Made by a program: the position numbers and the translations under genes. From the NCBI GenBank assembly GCA_016191285.1, contig JACPPA010000005.1:1-40862 (forward strand): 40,862 nucleotides of DNA. Direction: 5' to 3'. Below the pieces are notes generated by a model, which saw only the letters and a program-made list of their open reading frames with translations, was not told the DNA's origin and made no database searches. The first letter of the stretch is position 1, and each line of letters starts with the position of its first letter. The DNA is from Gammaproteobacteria bacterium. Its GTDB lineage: Bacteria > Pseudomonadota > Gammaproteobacteria > Ga0077536. This document shows positions 5,990 to 14,037 of this stretch, piece after piece.

Positions 5990-6322
5990 ATGCATAACTC
6001 TTATATCGTGACCGGACGAACGACAGATGCGCACACGGCGACCTTAGATGAAGATCTGCCGCTGCCGCCAGAACGGGTGTGGGTGCGGGTCGAGCTTCTC
6101 CCGTCATTAAGTCAACGGCCTTACCGCGACGTCATGAAGGTGATCCGTGAGCGCCAAGTTCGGCGAAACCACCAGCCGAAATCCCGCGATGCTGTAGATG
6201 AGTATCTGCGACAGGAACGAGCGAGTTGGGACCAACAGTGCGTATCTATCTGGATTCCGGACCCGTCATCTACGCCGTCGAACAATCTCCCGGATTTTCT
6301 TCCCTCGTCGACCAACGCTTAA
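5990..6322 (+). CDS. VapB-type antitoxin-like protein, possibly with extended C-terminus
   Basis: From ATG 5990 (GAGAAG seven bases upstream) the first 83 residues resemble small antitoxins of PIN toxins: a beta-rich N-terminus (YIVTGRTTDAHTATLDEDLP), then VRVELLP and a C-terminal helix ending DAVDEYLRQERASWDQQ. Such genes normally stop here, overlapping the toxin start. This frame instead runs on for 27 residues into the toxin gene in a different frame. A lost stop codon would explain it. The downstream toxin is broken, so the antitoxin may be a relic. Confidence 0.5.
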   Translation: MHNSYIVTGRTTDAHTATLDEDLPLPPERVWVRVELLPSLSQRPYRDVMKVIRERQVRRNHQPKSRDAVDEYLRQERASWDQQCVSIWIPDPSSTPSNNLPDFLPSSTNA

Positions 6323-6631
6323 CCGCAACCGATGCCGTACTCATCGCTAGCGAGCTGATGCGTAGGGAGTGTCGCGTAAAGCCCCTCCGCGACAACGACG
6401 CAGATCTACTCGGGGACTAGGATCGTTTTTTCGAGGAAAGTACTTAACGAATGTGTTTCTCTCATTCGCCGGGTACTCGATCTGGCGACAGAAATCAGGG
6501 CGCGATACGACTTCAAAACACCCGATTCCATCCACCTCGCCGCAGCTGTCACCGACGGTTGCGATCGATCCCTGACCAACGATCGCCGGCTGGAACGTTT
6601 CCCCGGCATCGCGATAGACGTAATTCAAGCT
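6238..6631 (+). pseudogene. PIN-domain toxin (VapC-like), nonsense and frameshift
   Basis: GTG 6238 begins RIYLDSGPVIYAVEQSPGF, the N-terminal PIN motif with its acidic residue, followed by TDAVLIASELMRRECRVKP and DNDADLLGD. A TAG at 6418-6420 interrupts where homologs have tyrosine (GDYDRFF), and DRFFEE follows in the same frame. The frame then shifts near 6430-6440, and the +1 frame continues VLDLATEIRARYDF, then TPDSIHLAAAV, LTNDRRLERFPGIAIDVIQ, the conserved C-terminal PIN half. PIN toxins are Mg-dependent RNases; this one cannot be made whole. The original stop is lost: the frame reads straight into the repeat element at 6632. Confidence 0.75.
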
Positions 6632-6853
6632 AAGGAACCTCTGAATAAGTCCATCCTGGACTTATTCAGAGTACGGGAAGCAAAAAGTATGATTTTTGCT
6701 TCCCTTCATTTTCAATGGTTTGCAACCATCGAAAATGGCGGCACCTCCCTGTGCCGCGGGAAGCTCTGCCTTCATTTTCAATGGTTTGCAACCATCGAAA
6801 ATGGCGGCACCTCCCTGTGCCGCGGGAAGCTCTGCTTTTTGCAGAGCTTCCCT
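6632..6853. repeat. nested hairpin (MITE-like) repeat element
   Basis: The element begins AAGGAACCTCTGAATAA and contains a series of near-perfect palindromes: CTCTGAATAAGTCC/GGACTTATTCAGAG around ATCCT; GGGAAGCAAAAA/TTTTTGCTTCCC; ATTTTC-ATGGTT/AACCAT-GAAAAT; GGCAC/GTGCC; and finally GGGAAGCTCTGC/GCAGAGCTTCCC around TTTTT. A shorter relative with the same start and the same last two hairpins lies at 27478-27567. No coding capacity. It behaves like a non-autonomous dispersed element; the terminal hairpins could also block transcription. Confidence 0.75.
6705..6836 (+). repeat. tandem duplication of a 66-bp unit inside the hairpin element
   Basis: A unit starting TTCATTTTCAATGGTTTGC occupies 6705-6770 and is repeated at 6771-6836, identical except possibly at the last base. 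Each copy holds one AT-rich hairpin and one GGCAC/GTGCC hairpin. Confidence 0.9.
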
Positions 6854-7001
6854 AAATCCTAAAAGGCCATCTGGACACCATGCTGTCGCAGCCGAGCAGA
6901 GGAGATTGTGTACGCAAGGTATAGAAGGTTCCGAATCAGATACCCCTTTATCGCATCACGCCTATACTCTTAAGCTGCGCAATCAACCTTCGGAGGACCC
7001 C

Positions 7002-7349
7002 GTGAGCGCCAGCCCCGCACCTGATAAACAACATCTGGTATACGCCCGATTCACGGCCGCGTTAAAGGTCCAGATCAAGTCCTTGATCACCCCCGCGCTG
7101 ATCGAAGAGCATCGCTTACGACCGCTGGGGCAGGCTAGCGACGCCTTGGAGCGCGTGAAAAATTATCTGAGTCGGCCACCCACTTATGGGCTGTATTCGC
7201 GGGTCCCGATGCGCGAATGGCAGATCATTCGCTTGCCGATCGCAGGCGGCGCGCCGGCGCAACCCATCGATTCGGTGATTTATCGCAGCGAAGCGGAGGC
7301 CTATCACGCGGTCTTTCTAAGACACCTCGAAGATTTGCTGGCCACTTGA
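7002..7349 (+). CDS. dmfA1: N,N-dimethylformamidase-type alpha (small) subunit
   Basis: A 115-residue protein starting at GTG 7002, preceded by GGAGGA. The open frame extends upstream into the hairpin repeat, but that part is repeat-derived and the strong ribosome site fixes the GTG. It lies ten bases before the large subunit gene, the order known for DMFase (small then large). It is helix-rich (LIEEHRLRPLGQASDALERV, NYLSRPPTYGLYSR), slightly shorter than the roughly 130-residue characterised subunit. In the enzyme the small subunit packs on the catalytic beta subunit and is needed for activity. Identification rests mainly on size, order and the clear identity of the neighbour. Confidence 0.75.
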   Translation: MSASPAPDKQHLVYARFTAALKVQIKSLITPALIEEHRLRPLGQASDALERVKNYLSRPPTYGLYSRVPMREWQIIRLPIAGGAPAQPIDSVIYRSEAEAYHAVFLRHLEDLLAT

Positions 7350-7359
7350 GGAGCACTCG

Positions 7360-9612
7360 ATGATTACGCCCTATCTCACCGGCTACTGCGAAAAGCTCAC
7401 GCTAAAAACCGGCATGACCCAACGTTTCATGATCAGTGGCGAAGGCGTGACCGACGCGGAGGCGCAACTCGTGCGCCTGATCCACGGCGATGAGAATCCA
7501 ACGGGTCCCGGTTTCATCGAAAGGGAAATCAGCGCTACCTGCAACGGTCGCGTGAAGGTGGAACCTCAATTCACCCAAGCCGGCAGCTTCATCGAAGTGC
7601 CCGGTGCGAGCGGTAAAATCACGCTTGATCATGGTTTTTCGGTGTATGCGTTTATTTGGCCGACGACACCGCACAAAGGACGCCAGGGGATCATTACGCA
7701 GTGGTCGGCGGCGGAACGCCGCGGCTTCGCGCTCGGCATTAACCAGCAAGGGCGTCTGGCGTTGTGGCTCGGCAATGGCGTGGAATCGGCCGAAATCGCG
7801 ACGGATAAGCCGCTGCTGGCCAAGCTGTGGTATTTCGTCGCGGCGACGTTCACACCGAGCGCCGGTACCATCACGCTGATTCAGACGCCAGTGATCAACG
7901 CGTACAACTCCTTACTGTCACCCATCGTCCCGCTCGATCACACCTGCCGCGTAACCACTCGTAGCTCGATCGCGCCACAGGCTTGTGCGCGCAGTGTGAT
8001 CTTCGCCGGATATCACACGCAAAGTGGCGGCCATGACTGCATCGATGGTCTCTATAACGGCAAGATCGATCGCGCCGGCTTGCAAGGGCGCGCCTTAACG
8101 CCGACCGAACTCGATGCCCTCTGCGCCGGCAGCGAACCGCCGCCCGATCGCCGTCTCGCGCGATGGGATCCGAGCGCCGGTTACACCGCTGACGGTATCG
8201 GCGATCAACTCGTCGATACCGGGCCACACGGCCTGCACGGCATCGGCTACAACCGCCCGGTGCGCGCGATGACCGGCTACAACTGGCGCGGGCGCGATGA
8301 TTGTTTCCGCCTCGCACCCGAACAATACGGCGGAATCTATTTCAACGATGACGCCATTATCGACTGCCACTGGCGAGCGAACCTGGAATGGACCGTGCCG
8401 TCAGATTTGAAAAGCGGCGTTTACGCGTTACGGCTACGCGCCGGCAACGTCGAGGATCACCTGACATTTTTCGTGCGGCCGGCAGCACCCACTGCCAAGG
8501 TCGCGATGCTGATGCCGACCGCCAGTTATCTCGCCTACGCTAACGAGCGCTTCGTCCTGGACTCACCGGGGGTGGAAATCGTCACGGGGCATCCGCTGGT
8601 CTTGCACGACTGCGATTACTTGCTCGGCGCGCATCCCGAATGGGGTCGTTCGAGCTACGATCATCATCGCGATGGTGCAGGCGTGTGCTATTCGTCGTAT
8701 CGCCGTCCGATCATGGGGCTGCGCCCAAAACATCGTATGGCATCGACCGGCGTGCCGTGGCAGTTCCCGGCCGATCTCTCGATCGTTTACTGGCTGGAGC
8801 ATAGCGGCATTGCCTACGATGTACTGACCGACGAAGACCTGCATTGCGAGGGTGTCGCCGCGCTTAAGCCCTACAATGTCGTGCTGAACGGCACGCACTC
8901 TGAGTATTACTCCGAAGCCATGCTCGATGCGACCGAGGACTATCTCGCGCGCGGCGGTCGCGTGATGTATCTCGGCGCCAACGGTTACTACTGGGTGATC
9001 GCGTTCCGCGACGATGAACCGTGGTGCATGGAAATTCGCAAACTCGATTCGGGATCGCGGGCGTGGCAGGCGGCGCCCGGTGAGTACTACCTGGCGACCA
9101 CTGGCGAAAAAGGGGGGATCTGGCGGAACCGGGGGCGGCCGCCGCAAAAGTTGATGGGCGTCGGCTTCACGTCCGAAGGCATGGACGAATGTAAACCGTA
9201 TCGAAAATTACCTGATGCGGCCGCGCCGGCCGTGGCTTGGGTCTTCGACGGCGTCAGCAACGAGGTCTTCGGTGATACGGGCTTAGCGCTTGGCGGAGCC
9301 GCCGGCCTCGAGCTCGATCGCTACGATCTCGCCTGGGGCACGCCGCCCAATACTTGGTTACTCGCGAGCTCCGAGGGCCACTCGGATCACTATCCACATG
9401 TCGGTGAGGAAGTGATGTTCAATTATCCGGGCTTGGGCGGGACTCAGGATTTCCAAATTCGCGGTGATGTGACTTTGTTCAATACCGTCAACGGCGGCGC
9501 GGTATTCGCCACCGGCTCGATCGCGTGGGGCCAAGCACTCCCGTGTAATGCCGAAGTGGCCCGTATCACGCTAAATGTCCTGCGGCGCTTCATGCAAGAC
9601 GGGCCGGTTTAA
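7360..9612 (+). CDS. dmfA2: N,N-dimethylformamidase-type beta (large, catalytic) subunit
   Basis: A 750-residue protein, close to the roughly 760 of known DMFase large subunits; ATG 7360 follows GAGGAG. Residues about 70-250 form a concanavalin/LamG-like domain (FSVYAFIWPT, WYFVAATFTP, FAGYHTQSGG) and the C-terminal two-thirds is the DMFase catalytic fold. Known DMFase binds a mononuclear Fe through two tyrosines and a glutamate, with a nearby His and Asn. The likely equivalents here are Y393 (LAYANE), Y433 (SSYDHH), E515 and H513 (NGTHSEYYS) and N541 (GANGYYW). Matching is by remembered motif spacing. The reaction would be hydrolysis of an N-alkylated formamide to formate and an amine; the true substrate may differ. 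The 3' end overlaps the convergent regulator gene by 42 bases. Confidence 0.85.
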   Translation: MITPYLTGYCEKLTLKTGMTQRFMISGEGVTDAEAQLVRLIHGDENPTGPGFIEREISATCNGRVKVEPQFTQAGSFIEVPGASGKITLDHGFSVYAFIWPTTPHKGRQGIITQWSAAERRGFALGINQQGRLALWLGNGVESAEIATDKPLLAKLWYFVAATFTPSAGTITLIQTPVINAYNSLLSPIVPLDHTCRVTTRSSIAPQACARSVIFAGYHTQSGGHDCIDGLYNGKIDRAGLQGRALTPTELDALCAGSEPPPDRRLARWDPSAGYTADGIGDQLVDTGPHGLHGIGYNRPVRAMTGYNWRGRDDCFRLAPEQYGGIYFNDDAIIDCHWRANLEWTVPSDLKSGVYALRLRAGNVEDHLTFFVRPAAPTAKVAMLMPTASYLAYANERFVLDSPGVEIVTGHPLVLHDCDYLLGAHPEWGRSSYDHHRDGAGVCYSSYRRPIMGLRPKHRMASTGVPWQFPADLSIVYWLEHSGIAYDVLTDEDLHCEGVAALKPYNVVLNGTHSEYYSEAMLDATEDYLARGGRVMYLGANGYYWVIAFRDDEPWCMEIRKLDSGSRAWQAAPGEYYLATTGEKGGIWRNRGRPPQKLMGVGFTSEGMDECKPYRKLPDAAAPAVAWVFDGVSNEVFGDTGLALGGAAGLELDRYDLAWGTPPNTWLLASSEGHSDHYPHVGEEVMFNYPGLGGTQDFQIRGDVTLFNTVNGGAVFATGSIAWGQALPCNAEVARITLNVLRRFMQDGPV

Positions 9613-10635
9613 CGTGTCGAATCGCGCACGACGCTGGGCTACGCCCGGCGTCGTGCCGTACCATCGCTTGTACGCGCGGACAAAACTCGCGGCGCTTTCG
9701 TAGCCGAGCTCGGTCGCGATGTGCTCCACACGATGCTGACCGGAGGCGAGCAATTGTCGGGCTTGTTCCTGACGCACATCGTCGACCAGCTGCTGATAAC
9801 TCACCTGCGCGGCGCGCAATCGCCGATGCAGCGTGCGTACCGAAACGTTTAATCGGCGCGCCATGTCCTCCACCGTCGGTGGCGTGCGACTGCCCCACGC
9901 CCGGCCAAACGCATCATGCAGCTCGCGGGTCACCACGGTAATAATCGCAAGGCCGCCCGCAATCAACGATGTTTCTTCACAGCGGCGCGCCGCGACCTTC
10001 CAAATGACCGGATCGTGACCTGGATTTGGCGTCTCGCGCCACGCGCTCGGAAAAACCACGGCATTACGCAGCGCTTTGAACCGAAACTCACATTGAAAGC
10101 GCTCGCGATAGATTTCTCGCGCCACGATTGGCGGATGGCTGAGTTCGACGGTCATGCCGTGGGTTACGCCGGCGCGCATCGTTCGTACGTAACGCGATAG
10201 CACCAACAACGGCACTTCGATCAACATCGCGCTAATCTCTTGTAAATCGATCAGGGCGCGGACTTCGACCCGGAACATGCGATCAGCACTACCGACCCGC
10301 CACGCCAAGTAGGGCGCGCGATCGGGAATGAAGCGGACAAAAATGTCCACCCCAGCGCCCAACGTCGGCGCGGTCAGCCACGCGGCCGTCAGCGGTCCGT
10401 GGAAATGTTCGGCGAAGGCGGCCGCCCAGCGATGATGCGCATCCGCCCGCCCCATCAGCGCAGGTTCGTTACGCATGCACGCCAGGGCTTGGCGCACGGT
10501 CACCGGCGCATCACTCTCAAGCAATTGGGCCACGCTCAAGCCGCTGCCTTCGACCAATTTCTGCGGATTGTGCGCGGCTAATGCCATCAGACGCAGGTAG
10601 GCGCTCGGCATCAATAAGTCTTCGATTGCTGACAT
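9571..10635 (-). CDS. AraC family transcriptional regulator
   Basis: About 354 residues from ATG 10635; frames open further upstream to 10710, and a second ATG at 10611 is also possible because no strong ribosome site marks any of them. The N-terminal 200 residues match the ligand-sensing domain of OruR/arabinose-binding-type AraC proteins (LRLMALAAHNPQKL, FVRFIPDRAPY). The C-terminal 100 residues are the double helix-turn-helix: MARRLNVSVRTLHRRLRAAQ, RQLLASGQHRVEHIATELGY, then ESAASFVRAYKRWYGTTP. It lies tail-to-tail with the DMFase genes and head-to-head with the flavin oxidoreductase gene, so it is the obvious candidate regulator of either or both. Confidence 0.85.
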   Translation of the reverse strand: MSAIEDLLMPSAYLRLMALAAHNPQKLVEGSGLSVAQLLESDAPVTVRQALACMRNEPALMGRADAHHRWAAAFAEHFHGPLTAAWLTAPTLGAGVDIFVRFIPDRAPYLAWRVGSADRMFRVEVRALIDLQEISAMLIEVPLLVLSRYVRTMRAGVTHGMTVELSHPPIVAREIYRERFQCEFRFKALRNAVVFPSAWRETPNPGHDPVIWKVAARRCEETSLIAGGLAIITVVTRELHDAFGRAWGSRTPPTVEDMARRLNVSVRTLHRRLRAAQVSYQQLVDDVRQEQARQLLASGQHRVEHIATELGYESAASFVRAYKRWYGTTPGVAQRRARFDTLNRPVLHEAPQDI

Positions 10636-10800
10636 ACGGAGCTGCAATGTGGCAGATAATGAATATAACTTGACACATGTTTGCTGGGCCTCGCAAGCGT
10701 TTGTCCGCAATAATTCTTAAACGTTGACGCTTTTTAAACCGGTGCGCCGCATCCCGCGCGCACCCACGCCCTTGGCCCACCAGGTTCTTGGAGGAATGCA

Positions 10801-11931
10801 ATGCACGTTGGAATGGCTTCAATATTTCAAAATCCCGAACACGAAACCGGAGTCAGCGATTATTCGGTCTATCAAAAAGACATGAAGCTCGCGCTGATGG
10901 CCGAAGGTCTCGGCTTCGAGTCCGTCTGGGGTATCGAACATCACTTCACTGACTATACGATGATGCCGGATGTGGTCGATTTCCTGGCCTTCGTCGGCGG
11001 CGCCTGCCGCAAGGTGAAGCTCGGCACGATGGTCGTCGTTTTACCGTGGAACGATCCGATGCGCGTGGCAGAGAAGATGTCGATGCTGGACGCGATGTCC
11101 GATGGGCGCGCGATTTTCGGCATCGGCCGCGGTCTCGCCCGCGTCGAATTCGAAGGCTTCCGCGTCAACATGGGCGATTCGCGCGAGCGCTTTGTTGAAA
11201 GCGCCGAGATGATCCTGCAAGGACTCGAACAAGGCTATTGCGAATACCAGGGCAAACACATCAAACAACCGCGGGCCCGCATCCGCCCCGAACCGTTCAA
11301 ATCGTTTAAGAATCGCACCTATGCCGCGGCGGTGTCGGCCGAGTCGTCGCAAATCATGGCCAAGCTTGGCCTCGGCATTTTGGTGATCCCACAAAAGCCG
11401 TGGGAAGTGCATGCGCAAGAACTGAACGAGTACAACGATCTATTCGTCAAAATGCACGGGCGCGCCGCGCCGCGGCCGTATGTCGCCGGGTGGGTCATGT
11501 GCGATAAGGATCCCGGGCGCGCGGAAGAGCTCGCGCGTAAGCACATCTCGGGCTATTGGCGCACGGTGGTGAAGCATTACGAAATGCAGAGTAACCATTT
11601 CGCGACCACCAAGGGCTATGAATACTACGCGGCGCTCAATAAAACGGTGGAAGACATGGGCGTCGACGGCATGGCCGATTTCTTCATGAACCTGCAGGTC
11701 TGGGGTACCCCAGAACAATGCTACGAGCGACTCAAAGACATTCACTCACGCACCGATTGCTGCGGTTTTACCGGCGTGTTTAGCTACGCCGGCACCTCGC
11801 TCGAAGTGGGCCGCGCGAATATGAGTTTGTTCGCGAAGGAAGTGCTGCCGGAGTTGAAGAAGCTTGGCGAACGGCCGGCGTTCGATGTCGAAGACGCGCA
11901 CGCACCAGCGTTTTTACGCGCGGTGGGTTAA
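10801..11931 (+). CDS. LLM class flavin-dependent oxidoreductase
   Basis: A 376-residue bacterial luciferase-like monooxygenase with GGAGGAA just before ATG 10801. Family signatures include ESVWGIEHHFTDYTMMPDVV, KVKLGTMVVVLPWNDPMRVA, AEKMSMLDAMSDGRAIFGIG followed by RGLARVEFEGFRV, and a C-terminal WGTPEQCYERLKDI. These enzymes use FMNH2 or F420 to oxidise small substrates (alkanes, sulfonates, amines, nitrogen heterocycles). The substrate is not apparent. Divergent from the AraC-type regulator and followed after 57 bases by a cupin gene, it probably forms a two-gene operon with it. It could act upstream of the amidohydrolase in degradation of an N-containing compound; that is inference from proximity. 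Confidence 0.88.
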   Translation: MHVGMASIFQNPEHETGVSDYSVYQKDMKLALMAEGLGFESVWGIEHHFTDYTMMPDVVDFLAFVGGACRKVKLGTMVVVLPWNDPMRVAEKMSMLDAMSDGRAIFGIGRGLARVEFEGFRVNMGDSRERFVESAEMILQGLEQGYCEYQGKHIKQPRARIRPEPFKSFKNRTYAAAVSAESSQIMAKLGLGILVIPQKPWEVHAQELNEYNDLFVKMHGRAAPRPYVAGWVMCDKDPGRAEELARKHISGYWRTVVKHYEMQSNHFATTKGYEYYAALNKTVEDMGVDGMADFFMNLQVWGTPEQCYERLKDIHSRTDCCGFTGVFSYAGTSLEVGRANMSLFAKEVLPELKKLGERPAFDVEDAHAPAFLRAVG

Positions 11932-11988
11932 CCCGATTAACGCGTGGTCGGCGCAACGCTGGCCACGCCTCTCCTTGGAGCTAAATAG

Positions 11989-12447
11989 ATGGCCATGCAA
12001 AATATTTCTCCGATTAATCCCGAGCTCATGGACACCCTCGTGTGTGCGGGCGACGCCGATTGGATCCCGCAGCCCATGGACCCGCATCGCGCGTTTATAA
12101 AGATTCTGTATACCGGCGCCGAATCCGGCCGGTGGGCCGTGCACTTTCGCTGGCTGAAGGGTTTCGTCGCTCCGCAGCACAAACACCTGAGCGCGTCGCA
12201 CACGTTCATTCTGAAAGGCAAACTCCAAGTACGCGATGGCGTGCTCAATACCGGGGACTATGTCTACGAACCGAACGGCATGATCCACGGCGCGACCACC
12301 GCCCTCGAAGACACCGAATACTTGTTTATCTGCGACGGCCCCGTGCTGTTTTTCGATGACAACGGGTTCACGTCGTATCTCGGCTGGGAAGAATTGCGCC
12401 GCCTACAAGCCGCGCACACTGCTAATCAGCGTCAAGCGGCAGCGTAG
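11989..12447 (+). CDS. cupin-domain protein (dioxygenase-like)
   Basis: A 152-residue single-domain cupin; GGAG precedes ATG 11989. The cupin 1 motif is FRWLKGFVAPQHKH with H64 and H66, followed by SASHTFILKGKLQ and, in cupin 2, GDYVYEPNGMIHGA with H100. These are plausible metal ligands. The pattern resembles the small cupins annotated as 2,4'-dihydroxyacetophenone dioxygenase-like or ChrR-like. It could be a non-heme metal dioxygenase or an isomerase in the same pathway as the flavin enzyme upstream. No substrate can be named. Confidence 0.8.
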   Translation: MAMQNISPINPELMDTLVCAGDADWIPQPMDPHRAFIKILYTGAESGRWAVHFRWLKGFVAPQHKHLSASHTFILKGKLQVRDGVLNTGDYVYEPNGMIHGATTALEDTEYLFICDGPVLFFDDNGFTSYLGWEELRRLQAAHTANQRQAAA

Positions 12448-12511
12448 ACGGCGACTATAAAAGGGCTCTCTTGAGCTTCAAGCGGGCGCTTTGGTCGAGA
12501 TCTTAAACCTC

Positions 12512-12546
12512 TCACCCTAGCCCTCTCCCGCAAGGGGGAGGGGATA
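12512..12546. repeat. CCCTCTCCC/GGGGGAGGGG dispersed palindrome
   Basis: CTCACCCTAGCCCTCTCCCG followed by CAAGGGGGAGGGGA is a hairpin-forming sequence dispersed in many proteobacterial genomes. It lies in the gap between the cupin and HDOD genes and could act as a transcript end or processing site. Confidence 0.7.
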
Positions 12547-12648
12547 AGATCGCGCGTCCGTCTGGACGCGCCGCGCTGTCGTAACCTCAAGACTTCCACC
12601 TGACGGCCGACACAGCAAGCCTAGCCCGAACAGCAAAGGTCGATTGCC

Positions 12649-13542
12649 GTGAGCATGCCAGCCGAAGCACTAATCGATATTTCCCCAAGCGAACGCATCG
12701 CGCGCAGCATGCTCGACGATACTGCGGCGCTAGTGTCGCCGCCGGATGTCTGTTTGAAGGTCAACGAGTTAGTCAACGATGAGCGGGCAACGGCCGAGGA
12801 CGTGGCCTCGATAGTCATTCGCGATGCCGGACTCACCGCCCGGATCCTTAAACTCGCCAATAGTTCGTTCTACGGACTACCCACTAAAATCGATACGGTG
12901 TCCCGCGCGGTGATGTTGCTCGGTATGGGAGAATTGCAAAAAATCGTTTGCGCGTTGTGTGCGGTCGAAACCTTTTCCAAGCTCTCAAGCGCGGTCACCA
13001 ATATGAATTCATTTTGGCGACATTCAGTGTACACCGGACTCACCGCACAAACCTTGGCCAAGCACGCTAACATTTTGCATCCCGAGCGCCTATTCGTCGC
13101 GGGCGTGATGCATGACATCGGCACCTTGCTCATCAATCAACGCTTTCCCGAGTTGGCCGAAGATTCGATCCGCGAAGCGGCCGGTAACGAAGACGAACTG
13201 TATCGCCTTGAGCAAACCAAGCTTGGTTTCGATCACGCTTATCTCGCCGGCCTCATGCTCGATCGTTGGCGGCTCCCAGCCGCGACCTGTGACGCCATTA
13301 GCTGGCATCATCTCCCGCACCGCGCACGCGTGGCGCCGGTCGACGCGGCAATTTTAAAAGTCGCCGACACCATCGCCAATTTTTCCGGCACCGGCAGTTT
13401 CTCTGAAACTGTCGCCAAGGAAGATCCGTACGACGCCGCCCTGTTGCAGCGCTTCGGGGTGCACGTCGAATGCTCCAACGATGAACTCATGGATGAAGTC
13501 GATCGTCTCTTCGTCGAGACGATCTATTTGATCGTGGCGTAA
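12649..13542 (+). CDS. HDOD domain protein
   Basis: A 297-residue protein from GTG 12649 with AAAGG about ten bases upstream (an ATG two codons later is possible). HDOD features span about residues 25-230: VSPPDVCLKVNELVNDERAT, then VIRDAGLTARILKLANSSFY, GLPTKIDTVSRAVMLLG, and the HD-like VAGVMHDIGTLLIN with H155-D156, plus H125. HDOD proteins are non-catalytic relatives of HD phosphohydrolases that act in signal transduction, often with two-component or cyclic-di-GMP proteins. The PAS histidine kinase and response regulator lie downstream, but a 495-base repeat-filled gap argues against one operon. Confidence 0.88.
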   Translation: MSMPAEALIDISPSERIARSMLDDTAALVSPPDVCLKVNELVNDERATAEDVASIVIRDAGLTARILKLANSSFYGLPTKIDTVSRAVMLLGMGELQKIVCALCAVETFSKLSSAVTNMNSFWRHSVYTGLTAQTLAKHANILHPERLFVAGVMHDIGTLLINQRFPELAEDSIREAAGNEDELYRLEQTKLGFDHAYLAGLMLDRWRLPAATCDAISWHHLPHRARVAPVDAAILKVADTIANFSGTGSFSETVAKEDPYDAALLQRFGVHVECSNDELMDEVDRLFVETIYLIVA

Positions 13543-13555
13543 GGGGCGTTGCGCC

Positions 13556-13750
13556 TATGAGAGCCGCCTATGAGAGCCGCCTATGAGAGCCGCCTATGAG
13601 AGCCGCCTGTGAGAGCCGCCTGTGAGAGCCGCCTATGAGAGCCGCCTGTGAGAGCCGCCTGTGGGAACCGCCTGTGGGAGCCGCCTGTGAGAGCCGCCTG
13701 TGGGAACCGCCTGTGGGAGCCGCCTGTGGGAACCGCCTGTGGGAGCCGCT
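13556..13750 (+). repeat. 15-unit 13-bp tandem array ending in a REP
   Basis: Fifteen consecutive 13-base units of the form TRTGRGARCCGCC, starting about a dozen bases after the HDOD stop. The first units are TATGAGAGCCGCC, the middle TGTGAGAGCCGCC and the last TGTGGGAACCGCC or TGTGGGAGCCGCC. The final unit (13738) is also the left arm of a REP palindrome, TGTGGGAGCCGCTTTAGCGG. The array has therefore probably expanded from the REP arm. The period is not a multiple of three and nothing suggests coding. Confidence 0.92.
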
Positions 13751-13874
13751 TTAGCGGCGAATATCCCAGCGCTTCAGTCAACCAAAGCAACAGAGATTCG
13801 CGGATAAACCCGCTCCCACAGGAGCGGCGAACACGCCCATCGTTCCTATTCGCCACTAAAGCGGCCCCCACACT
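13738..13874. repeat. REP cluster downstream of the 13-bp array
   Basis: Three REP-like sequences in about 135 bases: GTGGGAGCCGCTTTAGCGGC (forward, 13739), ATTCGCGGATAAACCCGCTC followed by CCACA (reverse, near 13797), and ATTCGCCACTAAAGCGGCCC (reverse, near 13850). Their inverted orientation makes a BIME-like cluster between the HDOD and kinase genes. Confidence 0.8.
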
Positions 13875-14037
13875 CCTGTCGAGCGCACCGCCGACGCGAG
13901 CCCCGCCAGCGGCAGAAAAATTCTCAGATTCGTCCTATATTTGAAACGACGCAGGCCTGATATAAGGTCAGCGCGACGGGTTTCGCCGCGTCGGCCCGGA
14001 CTATCTTTCGACTCACGCGCCATGGCAACCTCGGCCC

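Noticed and set aside
119-6420. Genome-wide stop-codon reassignment
   Set aside because: TAG and TAA end several intact genes in the window (for example the cupin at 12447 and the exported protein at 21643), so the in-frame stops are better read as broken genes.
6696-7001. N-terminal extension of the DMFase small subunit
   Set aside because: The extra residues are translated from the hairpin repeat, and GGAGGA before GTG 7002 marks the real start.
7895-8317. Arginine-rich minus-strand open frame inside the DMFase large subunit
   Set aside because: It is a shadow of the GC-rich coding strand; no ribosome site and composition typical of antisense frames.
10636-10800. Promoters in the AraC-oxidoreductase interval
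   Set aside because: TTGACA near 10671 and AT-rich stretches are present, but no -10 sequence at suitable spacing could be fixed on either strand.
13556-13750. CRISPR array
   Set aside because: The 13-base units are contiguous with no spacers, diverge gradually and merge into a REP; no cas genes are present.
13581-13871. A minus-strand repeat protein (GGSHRRFPQAAL repeats)
   Set aside because: It is only a reading of the 13-bp tandem array and REP, with no ribosome site; the period is not a multiple of three so the reading is incidental.
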